This document shows positions 1-13,600 of a DNA stretch of 64,000 nucleotides, one piece after another. The stretch spans positions 6,816,968 to 6,880,967 of the forward strand of contig NC_085091.1 of NCBI RefSeq assembly GCF_963422355.1. The letters are read 5' to 3'. How positions within the stretch are numbered: the first letter of the stretch is position 1; each line of letters opens with the position of its first letter. The DNA comes from Corticium candelabrum (taxonomy: Eukaryota; Porifera; Homoscleromorpha; Homosclerophorida; Plakinidae). The notes under the pieces were generated by a model. It ran no database searches. It saw only the letters and a list, made by a program, of their open reading frames with translations, and was not told the origin of the DNA. The position numbers were made by a program, and so were the translations under genes.

Positions 1-424
1 ATTGAAAGAACAAGGATAAACAAATACTCAAGCACAAGCACATTCTCTAGGTAAGCCATGGTATTGAGGAATTCTGCTTCAAAGTCTGGCGGGGAAACAG
101 CTCTACCGACACCATTTTACTTTAGAGAGGAACCACTGACGGCAAGAAGGCAGATCTTTATAATATCTTTGCATTCACATTCGTCATTTTTGATATATCC
201 GTAGCAGTCATTCGTAAACGCATTTATTCGTTCGCAGTGGGCGGAGCTTAATCGACCAGAGCAGGCGCGTGGGCGTTGCACATCACAGAAACATCGCTCG
301 TTCTCGTATACAAAAGCGAAGATAACGGAGTAACTTATACCGATCGATTTGTCTACGTAAGATCTACTCATACAAGTTAAGTTCATTTTTGTTGGACTTC
401 TCCTTTAAGGAAATTATGCCATAA

Positions 425-507
425 CTGTGACTTCAACCTGCAATCCTGCAAGGTTCCGGATGTTTTCATTCTCCAAATGCACTCTCTAACCAACTGAGCT
501 ATTGCAC
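425..507 (-). repeat. tRNA-derived SINE or tRNA-like remnant
   Basis: Read on the minus strand, the segment starts GGTGCAATAGCTCAGTTGG, which contains a good RNA polymerase III A box (TAGCTCAGTTGG, 490-501). About 55 bases further on comes a B-box-like GGTTGAAGTC (429-438). The A-to-B spacing is longer than in a standard tRNA and no cloverleaf was evident, so a SINE head or decayed tRNA is more likely than a working tRNA gene. A (CA)n tract abuts it on the A-box side. Confidence 0.5.
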
Positions 508-523
508 CACACACAAACAAACG

Positions 524-524
<1 letters not shown>

Positions 525-563
<39 letters not shown>
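525..563. repeat. (CA)n microsatellite
   Basis: Nearly pure CA dinucleotide tract next to the tRNA-like repeat. Frames crossing it are artefacts. Confidence 0.95.
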
Positions 564-565
<2 letters not shown>

Positions 566-1041
566 CCCCGTCCTTCGTACGGGCAAGATACAGTAGGTTT
601 GACGGAAGACGCAATCTGATTGTGTGTGGGATACAGTCTTTCTTGCGAAATCCTGGATATGTTAATCAATTTGAGTCTTGCTCTTCGCGCATTTTTTTGA
701 CAGAAATCGACACACTTCCCGTCTACCTCTTGATACAGAAAACGTGTAGATTGGATGTGGTAGACATTCAATCAGAATTTGGAGAGAAACGAAAGCGCTA
801 GCTTCAGTCGGCAAGAAATATTTGATTTCTTGAAGCTTTCAAGTTTGCGAAGGACGACGGCACGTACAGTCGAACAAACTGGAATGTGCGTCATCAAGAA
901 ATTTTACGCGATGGTCGACTTCTCGAGAAACAATCTTGTGCAATTACATTTTCATTTTTGTACGCAAAGTTTGCCTTCGCATTCCGACTGTGCATGACGA
1001 CTTCGGTTGCGAGCAGACAGAAGACGTGGCCGCGTATCGTG

Positions 1042-1188
<147 letters not shown>

Positions 1189-1682
1189 TACTAGATTATT
1201 ACTAAAACACCACATAGACTTTTATGGCTAGCAGTCTTCCATTGCATGTCGTGGCGATTTCTGCACAGTTTCCTCGCGAAACAAGGATGGACTAGTAAAG
1301 ACAAGAGCGTTCACAAACTGCTGATATCTCTTCGGCGACGTTTTATGAACAGCACAATTTCTCCAAGAGAGATCAGTTAGCACATACCTCAAAGTACCAG
1401 TCGCATGCAATATACGCATCAAACACGTGTGATGAACAACTTACACGCTATATGTGTCATAAAGTTTTAGCTGATAGTTACACGCGTATAATACGCGTAC
1501 GTAGGCGTACAATCTGCCAAAAGTGAACAAATTACCCTACCGCACAACCCAGGGTACGCCTTGTACGCTTGAGTAAACGTCGACAAATAAGGGTGACCCC
1601 TCTAAGCTCCTTGCATGCGCACCTATTTTAGATTCCCAGTATGCAGAAGATTGTCTAATTGGCGTTTCTAATGGCTAAATAA

Positions 1683-4600
1683 TTGTCATTGGCTAGCAAT
1701 ACTATAAAAAAAGAAAATGAAGAGTTACAGTCTCAACTCTTCAAATCTGAAACAGAAAATGAAGATGTAAAGTTTCAACTTGGCAATGCTGAGACAGAAA
1801 ATGAAAACTTACAGTTTCAACTTGACAATGCCGAGAGAGTAAACAAAAAATTACAATCTCGACTCAAAAGAGAAAAAGAAGAGTTACAGTCTCAAATCTG
1901 CAAATCTAAAAGAGAAAAAGAAGAGTTGCAGTTTCAACTTGACAATGCCCAACGAAAAGAGCAAAAGTTGGAGTCTAAACTTAGTGATGCCAAGCAAGAA
2001 GAAACGCAACTTCGTTTTTGTTTGCAAAAGTTAAAAGAAGACTATAAGAACGAGGTGACAAGAAACAAAAATTCAAATACTCAGTATGTATGTAAGATAA
2101 ATTGTCTCGAAATTCATCTTCAAAAGTTGGCAGCTGAAAAGGCTACACTAAACAGCCACCTGGAAAGTAAAAAATTAATGTTAAGCAACTTAATTTCTAC
2201 TTAGCTAACTATATAAACTGTCGATTAGAGAAACACTTGAGTCATTGGCTGTGGGAAGACGGGCTTCATTGTTGGAAGAGTTTTGACTATTCTACGGCGT
2301 TTCAGCTAGAAAGAGCTTATGTCGAACAAACTGCAACAATCAAACGACTGTTTGACGGCAAACAATGGTACAAATTTGATCTGAACAAAATGCAACAAAA
2401 GAATGTAATAACAGGAAAATTGCGAAAAATAAAGAGAGTGAAAATGTCCGTTTCGGGTAAGACAAGTCAAATGTAAGTTACTAATACACTAAGTCTTATT
2501 TAGCAGTAATTTACGCATGCTAATCGATGTCAACAATTACAGAAATTATTATGTTTAGAAGTAGTATATCTGGGATTAAAATAATACCACTTGTCCTTCC
2601 CCCACATTAGCGCATCCTCGAGAGTCTTTGCACCCCCTTAGAGGCTGTTCAGCCTTATAGTTTGCGAAAATGTAGGGATTGTCAGATGGGATCATTTATA
2701 ATCCCAGATATACTACTGGAACTCGTACAACCCATTCGGTCGCACACCCACCGGGAAACTTTGTGAAACGTTACGCTCTATTAGAGAAATAACATCTCTA
2801 GTATATAGCCACAGAATTGTGTGCGATGTTATCAGTACCTGAATTCAATACGACGACTATGAAGCACCCAAAGCCTCTCGTTCGATGTATCAACCGGGTG
2901 GTTGATTATGTGGCTAGTCGTAAAATAATTCAAGGGCGTATCTTCGAGCATCCTAGGGTATGCGCTGCTACTTTATCATGGTTATACACACAAACTGGTA
3001 ACCGGGCTTAAAAATTTTGCCATCAAGGATATATAGTTGAGCCAGAAGAACATTGTCACCCCACACAGTCGTATAAGTTCTGATAATGTTGTTACATGGC
3101 ATTGCTGATTATCGATCTCCTTTAGACCATCTATCTCTCGGTAAAACAATCACAGAGCGAGTGGTGAAAGAGGTCGATGGCAGCCTGCTGCCCATAGCAC
3201 ATCTCTTGACGTTAGACGCTCCCCATCCAGTTTGCTAAGACGAGCAGATTATACCACCGACAAGAATATGCGAATTTAGGCCGAGAGTATCCGTATCACC
3301 AACAGACTTATCGAGATGGCGAAGAAAACCGTTGAGATCTACAACGATGCCATAGTCAATGCAGAACTCGGCCGCTTCTATGTCATACATCCAGAAAACA
3401 ATTGATCCAGTGTTTCAACGAATTCTGGCAACTCTGGAGTCGGAAAGGCGACCCAAAGTTCTTCAGACTCTTGACCGAGAAGATACGCTCCGACCTTATT
3501 GAAATACTTGAGCCAGATCTGCTCTAGAGCGGTTACATACGTCTTGAAAAGGAGATTCAGCGATATCTATTGCTCCAGAAGCGGAGAAATGTAAAAAATA
3601 AGCGTAAACCGACGTCATTAAAGACTTTCCGAGGTCTAAAAAGGCTCTAAGAGGAGCTCCCTATCAGATTAATGTGATCTATAGTATAATGTACACGATG
3701 GTGATACCTCTACGAATTCTTGCAGGTTCTCAAGCGCTCCACTTTCAAGGTTCGATTCTTGCCGAATTTTCTATGTGTACGCAAAAATTTCTAGGAGTGT
3801 ACTGGCTGGATATTCAGATGCATCCCAATGGCAGAGATCTAATTGTAGCTGAGTGTGCGTACCCTTTCTCCTAATGAATTCATAACCATGGCTGCCACTT
3901 GCGGCCATACCACTGTGGTACATCTAGCTAAAAAACTCGGCGCAATTCACATTTAAGAGAATATAAACATGGTTGTCTATAAAGGTTACATCTACGTTGT
4001 GCGATTGTGCTATAACTATGCCAAGATCAATCTCCACGAAGTCATGGAATGGGTTGTAGAAGGTGGTCTCGAGGACGTCGTCCGCTTTTTGTCAAGAATT
4101 GGGAGCCTCCAATTTAGAATCGGCTCTGTTACGGGCCGCAAGTGGCAGTCACGAAAACATTATGCACCTGTTTCGTGATTGGGGTGTCACCAATTTCGAT
4201 CTAGCCATGGCCTGGGCAGCAGACAGTGGTCGTGAAAATATAATGTGACTGTGTCGTGAGTGAGGAGACACCGACGTCGACAAATCTATGTTATTTGCCG
4301 CAAGCGGTAGTCGCGAATCCATAGATTACCTGTGTCACTATTGGGGCGCCCACGAATTCGACTAGATTATGACGCTTGCCACAGAAAAGTTCGTGAATCT
4401 ATCGTGCGACTATGTCGTGATTTGGGAGCAACGGACGTCGACCAGGCTATGGTATGTGCGGCAAGCAACGGTTACAAAACTATTGTGTGCTTGCTTTAAG
4501 ATTGGGGTGTTGAATAATTCGACTCTGCCATGGTCCACGCCGTGATGTACGGTCACATTAAGATCGTAATTCTATGCCGTGATTCTATGCCACCGACCTT

Positions 4601-7600
4601 GAATGAACTACGCTAGGTGCCGAACAGGGAGATCACAAAGAAATCGTTGATTGTGTTACATTTGGGTCACTATCGATTCAGATTGAGCAGACTCATCACT
4701 ATCAATCCTATAGAAAGGATATCTTTCTAGTATGTTTTGGTTTATCGTACGGCTCCTCTCTTTCCTTTACTTTCTGCTTGGGTTTATACGACATTTCCTC
4801 ACATACGCAGGTCTCAGAACACACAATGCCAAGTAGATCGCCTCGTCGCCGATTCTTTCAGATTCATGTAGTTCTATGACGGATTTCAACATCTCCGATG
4901 CCAGAACTCGTAATGCATAGTTGAGTGCCGTACTAATACGCTCCTGGTCGCATATTTGTAAGAGGTATGTGAGCTCCTTGGTTAGTGGATTCAAAACGCG
5001 CAATGCGATATCGAAAGCCACCGCACTGATATGATTTTTTGTACAAATGTAAAAAAATTCAATTACTTCCATGGCTATATGAACGGTTATATGAAAATGT
5101 TGCGTTCTTAGAAAAAACATTTATGAGAAGAATATAACCTATAGATATAGGATGTTGTGTACATGCAAAGTAGGCGATTGGTATCGGCATCGGCACTTGC
5201 CGTGAACCTCGAGAGATTATTCACCGTTCTCTTGTAGGACCACCATTCACCACGACGACGAGTGTTGGTATTGCACTCTTCATCCTTTGAAAAAATTGGA
5301 ATCGGTTGATTCCATACCTAATGAAGGTTGGTGCGGTCAAACTTTTAATAATGTACGAAGGTGAATACGTATGTGTGAGATGTTGTAGCATCTACGGCGT
5401 AAAAAACCCAAGAGCAGAACCAATCACCAGCTACCTTCAAAGATCTAAATACAACATTAAATACCAACTCAAAAAACAATTGGAATGATTCGATCTCACC
5501 GGAGTTAAGGAGAGGACGGTCGCGATGAGAATTATACAGATAGAGACAATATGTTGTAGTCTAGCTCCAGCAAAGAAAACCCAAAATTGTATTTCATTCT
5601 ATCCAAGATATTCCTACAAATGGGTCTTCTAGAGCAAACCTAAGTTGTGCTCCCACCGCCCAAAAAGCTCTAGTAATTTACAAAAAACTATGGAGCACTA
5701 TCAAAGATCTCATCCAACAGTGGAGAGTGTGTCTCTGGACACCCAACTTTTGAGCGTATCCGAATATCCTTTCCATTTGACCAACACTCGTCGATCCTTT
5801 GGTATCACTTTCTCTATACGCATTTGGACATCTTTTGTAACTCTGGTTTGTACAAGTAGCCCCCTATAGTCCCTCCGTTTCAGTCTTTGATCTTGCAGGT
5901 TACCGGGCTGGTGTTCTGTATTTTGAAGATTTCTAAGACTTCTTTGGTCCAATTGGGTGTGTATCCCTTCTTCAAAGGTTGTCTTCCTTTTGCAATTCAA
6001 ACACCATCACCGATTTTGAATTTTAATCGTTTTAACGGTACTTCAACTCCATGCAGACTATTTCAAACGAGGGATTGGTTTTTCTGGCATTTGGTGGTGT
6101 CATTCGTATAGATCTGTGAAAGGAGGTATTGTATTGTTTTAACAGGGTATGTACAATATCAATATACCTAGAGGTGTTGTTGGCCGAGAAATACTTTTAC
6201 ATTCCCGTTTTTAAAGTCCGATTAAATCTTTCTACCACCACCGCTTTGCCTTGGTTGTGGGTCAAAGACCTGCGAATATTACTTTCTTTTAATTAACCAA
6301 CGATCCATGGTGCCATTGCAAAACTCACCACCATCATCTACCTACAAGTTCCTGGGCTTGGAGAGTATGATTGAATCCAAGGCCTCTACAATGGCTTTAC
6401 CCGTATTATCGTGTATATGAAATGACTACGAGTACTTGCTTGATGTACGCGTAATTGAATTCGTCATTGTATTTTAAGAAATACTGAATGTCGACGAGAT
6501 CTGCGGACCATGTCTCGCCCACTTTTCTAACCCTAACGCGTCTCTTCTAAAACCGACGTTTTGCAGGTGTATGGAGTTCTTCAGGGAGATGTTTCGACAA
6601 AATACCATTTTACCTAAACCCATTGTGCCCGCCAGACGCAAACCTTTTCCGACTCCACTATCAAATACCCTTTGAACAGTGGCCCGACAAGTGGTATATA
6701 AAATATACTTCCACCCAATTAGCCAAGTTGTGTAAGACGTACTTTGGTCACCACATTTTTACAACAATGATTTTATTGGCTAGAATAATAGAAGTTAAAA
6801 AGAAAAACAGGAATTTGATTGTTGTCAAAGAGGCAACAGGTTCGAAGTAGTTAAAATTGAAGGTAAGTGAGCAAGTGCTTTTACCATGGCAACGCAATTC
6901 GTGTACTGATTTTATTACGCTTAAAACTTTGAAAACGGCACCAATATAAAGAAACCTAAAATTGTTGTGATCAGTAACATAATTTTGCTTACAATGCGCA
7001 TGCGCAATAAAAATAAAAGCGTAAACACTTTAATTTCAGTTACCATTTTACTTAACTAACTACTAGTAATTTTTAAAACTCGTTCAGCAGAAAAATCAAA
7101 ACAGGTGAATTATTCTTAATATGAGAATCAACGACATTACGTTGTCACATTTCTTCTTCACTGTCGTCATTATAGCCGTCATCACAAAGCGTAGAGCCGG
7201 CTTCCATTGCGTCTTCTGTGTTTGACATGTTTTCACAGCCGATGCAGTCACAGATGTCGGTGCAAGCCAGTTGATTTGATTTGCACGAACATCGTTGCGT
7301 CAAGCAGCCTTTAGTACAATGACAACTGACCATTTCCAGTAAAGCTTGAGGTGCAGGCAGTTTGTCCATCCAATGAATTTTGATAAGACTGTCTTCAATT
7401 TCCACCCAAATCCTTGAGGAGATTGCACAGATGGAGTACCTTCAAATGCTGTGCGTCAAATACCGCAATGATAATTGGCACGCAACAAATGTTGTCTAAG
7501 TGCATCCTGTGTTGATGGTAATTGTGTAGACGACGACAACTTACTACTAAACAGCTGATAGCGAACTTCGTCAATTGACGTTGCTTGAAATTTTCCATAA

Positions 7601-10600
7601 AGCCAACAAGTGAAGGCTTCCAATTCTTGGAAAACAGCAGAAGGGAGAACGAAATCTTGTCCCAACAACCCAAGCACATCGATTGCTTGCTGTTTCACTG
7701 CGTTGTCTTTCGTAACAATGTTATATCCGCTTTTCTTTCCTCTTCCAGAAAATGCACTAGTGGTATCACAACCAGTGAATGCATGTAAACCAATGAGTGC
7801 TAAACACACTGGTGACTCAAGACGTTGACCCATTTTTGTCATGTTAAGGTACCGATTTCGATGCTTTGAATCAGTGCGAAAGAGTACTGTTGATGGAATA
7901 CGATGACTAAAACCACATGCTAGCACAGCTACATCAGTATCAGGAGAGCGAATGGCTACAGTCTCAAAACCCTGTTTTGCTGCGTGACTGGCATGAAACA
8001 ACATCCTGGTGTCAGCTTCTTCGTGATTGCAGGTTAATTCCTGCACGTTGCAGCACTTGACGTTCAGATTTTCTGCAGATAATTTGAAACACTCATTGGC
8101 GTCGCACACGTAAACTGAAGCCGATGATAGCAATGTCGCATATGTCTGCTTACTCCACTCTGTTCGTAAGAAGTGAACAAAATCTGCTTTGTTTTCTCCC
8201 ACAGATAAGTATTTGCTCCATTGCCTCGGACATTTCTGGTTACCTCTGGTAATGTGTAACCGCAGAGACCCTTCCCTTGAAGATCGACGTTCACGTTCGG
8301 CGTTTTCTATCGAGCACTGCGGATATCGATCTATAACGAAATCGGCACGATCACCAGTTGTTCGGAATTGCTTACTCATAGTGCTAAAAATTGACAATGC
8401 CAAGTCAGAAAATGTCTTCGGTATTGAACTACCACTGAAAGACTAAATCAATGCCATACCATCATAGATCAACTCTGCTCTTATTGGGACGTCTCTTTCC
8501 TGTTCTTGACTAGTTTCCATAAGATGTAGAAGTTTTGCTTTGTTCGTTTTTGTCAATGATCCATCTGGAGAAGCCAGTGACCAAGGCAGAGGACCTAGAG
8601 AGTATTGCAATACCTCTCGCATTTCAAGCTTGCGATGTTGAGCTAAAACAATCAATCTTGCAAAAAGACTTCTGTCGGCTTTAAGAACGATATTTCCAGC
8701 CTTTCCTTTAACTGATCGTTTGCTAGTCATATCTGAATAGGTTTTTAAGCGCAAAGATCGAAGCGGCTCATAAAATCCTATCTTATTATTGACTAAACGC
8801 AAAGTAACAAAATATATCAATGCTGCCATTCCTTTCGCTTCTGCTTGCAACAGGTCTTTTTCAGCATCAATACTAGCAGCAACACCTGATGCTAGATTTA
8901 CGAGACTATCGATGCATTCATCAAACGGATTACCCCAACTTCTTAACATTTCAGTCAGACTCTTTACGTCATCTTCATCTTTTCTTATCCTGGTTGACTG
9001 TAATTCTTTGTATAGGGATTCAGTTTTGTTTAGTCCCGCTGCTTCCTGACAGCATTGTGTGATTGCAGCTCTGTCATGCGCTGTAACTAGCCACCGCTGT
9101 ACTGCGCCTGAGCGAAGACTAAATTATGCCTCCACTTGTCTTCGTGTGTCTGTTCACAGTTTGCTCAATAGTTTGATCGACAGCTACTTGCGCAAATCCA
9201 GCGTCACAATTTCTCTGCACTGTAAAGTCACCATTTAGCAAATGCTCATATACGTTGGAATATTCCTTTGGCAAAACTTGCATTTGTGCCCAATAAACTG
9301 AAAGATACCGACTATAGTTGGTGTGATCGTAAGCAAACATCCAAGGCAACATATCTCGAATGCATGCCAAGTGCAGTAGCCAGTTTCCCTCTCTAATCGA
9401 ACGAATGAAACGCATCAGTAGCTGAACCATACTAATGTATGACGACCAAAACCTAGCTAATGGGCTAGTCAAAGAGGAACAAAACGTTTCATATAAATCA
9501 AATATGTCACGGTAAGCTGATGAATTAATAAGTTCTTTACTACACTCCTTTAGCTCTATTATTTGATCTTCTATACCATTGCAAATAATTGTACGTAGGT
9601 AGCAGAGCATTTCTTTAACCGTTGAGATGATCTTAGGCAAATTCAGACTGACGCTCTCTTGACCACTCTGGTACATCTCTTCGAACTGCTGCCAACGCAT
9701 CCGCTTCATGGTTTCACAAACTAGTTTGTGAAGGCGTATTGCTCGATTGTAGTGTTTTCCACCAAGAACAGAGTTTGCACTCTCTGGTTCTAAAACTCGC
9801 GACTCCACTAGTAGGTCTCTCAGTCCGGCATCCCCAAACCTTTCGCCTAAAACTGCAAGAAAATTTGAAGCGATGTGGAATCCGCCTATTCTTAAAACAA
9901 TACCTTCCATTTCTTGTCGTCGATTCCACAATATTTCCGTCGCTTTGGCATATATTGCCTGATCAAGAACTACAACAACATCATTCTGACCTAGAGCTCT
10001 AACTGTTTTCAAAGAACGTTTTAAAAGAGTGTAAACTGTGTCTAAACGTGTTGGTGAAGCACCGATCATCGGACAGTAACCGACTTCCGTCATTGCTGGT
10101 ACTGTGTCAAAACAGAGTAAGCAATTAAATGCGGACCACGACGGAAAACTTGATTGATATCCAATACAGTGACATTACTATCACAACCTAAACGAGCTAG
10201 AATCCACAAAAAGTCTTTCCTTTTTGCTTCAATATGAATAGGGTCCGGAACTTGACTCTGAAGAGCGTCACAAACAAATGGCATGAGAGGAGGACTGGGA
10301 CTCTGTCAAGAAATGTACTCCAGAGGTTCTGTGTTTGTCACTGTTAGTGAACGCTGGTGTCGTTTACGATAGGCCAATGATGGTCTTTTGGCTTGTGGTA
10401 ACGGTCCACATAGTTGTCGTTGCAAGATTATTCCATTTGTGCAGTGAGTGGTTCCCATGCCAGACAGTGTTTCTTCCAAAATGTCATTATTGTCCCAACA
10501 GAAACTGATTGTTTGTCCAAAACGAACAATGTCTGAAGAAATGAATACTTTACTACTGTCGGCCTGCAGTCGTTGTTCAGCTATTGCCTTATCGATCTCT

Positions 10601-13600
10601 TGCATTTGACTATTCGACAAACCGTGGTCAAATCGATTGAGTAACGACACAATCTGCACGTTACCGGTTAGGTTTCGAACAGTCATCGGCAAATAGACGT
10701 GCTTCGGTGTTTTCACTCTACCATAAGTAGCACAATGAATTAGGTCTTCAGCAATAGAGATGACAAAGCGTTCTGCTCTTTGAGACGTGATTCTTACTCT
10801 GTTTCTGCTAGAAATAGCTTCATTAGAGCCATCGTCCCCGTTTACTACCCACGCTAGAAAGTTAAACAAGTTGGGTGGAATGTTTGGTGGCTTCCTAAAT
10901 TTGTTGGAACTTGGAGGACATTGCATACGATTTGTTAAACTTAAAATTTGACTACGCAAGTGCATTGCCGCGTGAAAAAGACTGCGGCCCATATCTTCTA
11001 TATCATCATTAGATGATTGTACAAATGCAATGTCGTCAGTGGAATTACTATGATCCTCTTCAGGAGACGTTTCTCGAGAAAATTTGCTACCTTCCAATCG
11101 TAGGTCACTAAAAGCCTCTGCTACAGCTCCCGCTGGCAAACAAAAATCATAAAGCAAATCACTTTGCTGTCTGTCAGACAAACTCCAGAACGTTAACCTG
11201 TTACCAAACTGGGACAATACAGCTCTCTTTATTTTATCATTACGATATAACGACTTCTCAGTATCAGCTACAACTCCACTTTGGGTTTGTTCCATTAATT
11301 CTAAACGACGTTGCCTCAAAAAACTTAACTGCAGGATTCTTTTCTCTTGAAAGTTGGCTATTTCGGTTTCACGCAGTACGGTTTCCATAACATTAACATC
11401 AGAGTATGGTGCAACAGGGGACTCATTTCTTGCCTCTATGAAACGCTTTAGATTTTGCTTGTGCGTGTACGTCGAGTAACAAGAACGATGATATCTCACC
11501 TCAATTGCTATGAGGTCCTGATGTTCAATAGCTAGAAGAAGTCTTTCATCACTACGAATTCGAGCTGCTTCCAATAGAGTAGCACTAGCTTGCTCTGTCA
11601 AGCACAAGCTAAGTGATTCGTTTAGGTGTTTGTCTTTATACTTCTTTTTTGTTGTTTGACAAAATATACAGGCTGTTAGATCAGTGGCTTGAAAACTTGT
11701 GCGACTGCGCATGCGCCTAGCACTTGCAATGTTGTCTTCGTCGTCGCAGGTAGTATTAGATGAAGTGGCTGTGCTACCACTGACATATCTGGTTGGCGTT
11801 TCTCCACAATCAGGCTGCTTTCTCTTTTCTCCGTGACGCTGAAGTCTTACCAGAAAGGTCTTGTTAGTGTACGTCTGGTAGCAGCGTCTGTGGTATCCAC
11901 CACGAGGGCCGCTTTGGAAATGAGGAGCAAGCGCCTCATAAATTTGGTCACGCCGTTGTTCTGCTGCTTCGTGAAGAGCTTTCCAGCTTTTGACAGTAAA
12001 TTGTGTCACGTCCCCGTGCGCGTCCTCGTGACAATGGCATAAACACTGGTTGTACCAGTCTACTTCACTTTCCTGCTGTTTAAGATCACCCTCAGTACTC
12101 ATTGTACGAGTTCAGAACGAAAACGAACAACTAACGGAAGCTAAAACCTCTGAAGACAACAGATTCCGGCAATGCTGAAGCGTGTTACCCCGGTAACGCT
12201 GGGGGCGTGCACTAATATCAATATCGCCGTTTGTGTGCCAATCCGACCATCTTTCAGAATGACAACAAGTGCGGTTTGGCTTATAGTTATGTGATTTAAC
12301 TATTAGAATAGAGAAACAATTGTTGTGCGGCAGTGGGGACTACCTTCAATTTCTAGGCGTTGTATCTGACTTGGCCCACGGACTAAATCCACGACCCTCG
12401 ATTTATTTCGTCGTCATAAATCTGGATTTATTTTTTCCACACACCGGGCACGTCGATCTCAGCACTATTCTACCGTAATTTTCTATTACTATAATAGAAT
12501 ATTACTCCCACCATTTGGAAGCCTCGATTTTGTGCATGGTCTTTGCCACCTTTGAGAGTCGACACGTAGCGCCACCAAATGATATCGTTGTGCTTCTTGC
12601 CCATACCTTTCGTAGAAGCCTTTTTCTTTGATCTGGTCCGTCGTACATATAGTAGCATTTGCTGCATAGAGCGATGAATCGTGGTCCTTCAAACAATAGT
12701 TTGAATAGGCCAGACGTGTGGTTGCTCTATCTTTTCCAGGCCAGCAGTTCTTGGCGATGACTCCTAAAGTCCTGCACCAGTTCTAGTCGCACAGCTTTGT
12801 CTAAGCTCTTGGTAGATAGAGCCATGTACATACTGTCGGTGTCCATCTAGATTAACTCAAATTCGCGACGATCCGCGTACTTGTCGAGGAAGTCGTAATA
12901 GAACTCGAGCATCCTTAAATTGGCGAGTTGGTACACCGCTATGCTTACTTGGAAGAAACGTCTGATCGTGAGTTGAGGTTTTCGCGAATGGAGCTTGACG
13001 TAACCTGTTTCCTTGTACCCCGAGGCGTCGGACCAGGCGCTTCTCATTGCTCGATCGACGACATTTTTGTCTTTGGTGTAGGTGGCGTTGGTCTGACGCT
13101 CCATTGCCTCGTTAAGTTCATCTTAGACACTGTTATCAAACACTGTGAACACTTCTTAGAACCTACAAATAGAGCCTTTTCTTTGTCCACATCTCCGGTG
13201 CGTTTCTCCTCGGAGACCTGTCTCACAAACTACTCCAATATCTTCTTGGCGTTGCATTTGATCGTGCGATATACGGTGGTAACCTCTAGACAGTGTTCGA
13301 TGTACCATCGGAGCATCGGAACATTCAGGAGGATGTGATTTACAGACATGGTACCAAGTTGCATTTTTGTTTGGACGCGTTTGCGACCTGTGCGTTGTGA
13401 ATAGTCCAACATGTCTTGAGTAGCGTCGACTTCGTCCACCTCTCGATTGAGGAATAGGGGACACATCTCTGGAAATTTATCGCGAAGATGTGGTGGGACT
13501 CTAATATCGACCTCAGCGAAACCAAACCATTTCCGAGTAGTTTGCTAATGAATGGTTTTACATCGCGTTGGGGTTTTTTGTAGTGTTGGACTTGTCTTGT

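Larger units (their letters stand above)
6854..12352. mobile_element. Transposon nested in the Polinton, with giant transposase-like gene
   Basis: A 5.5 kb block of younger sequence separates the Polinton integrase from its polymerase. It holds one long minus-strand gene (12102-7145). The candidate ends are a perfect 12-base inverted repeat, AAATTGAAGGTA at 6854-6865 and TACCTTCAATTT at 12341-12352, which brackets the gene with 250-290 bases of flank. No target duplication was certain. The boundaries are therefore provisional, but a self-contained insertion is clear because Polinton sequence resumes on both sides. Confidence 0.6.

Noticed and set aside
4063..4640. Recent transfer of an ankyrin gene from a large animal DNA virus
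   Set aside because: The repeats lie within a recognisable Polinton bounded by inverted ends and are as decayed as the rest, so they are treated as cargo of that element. No direct viral origin can be shown.
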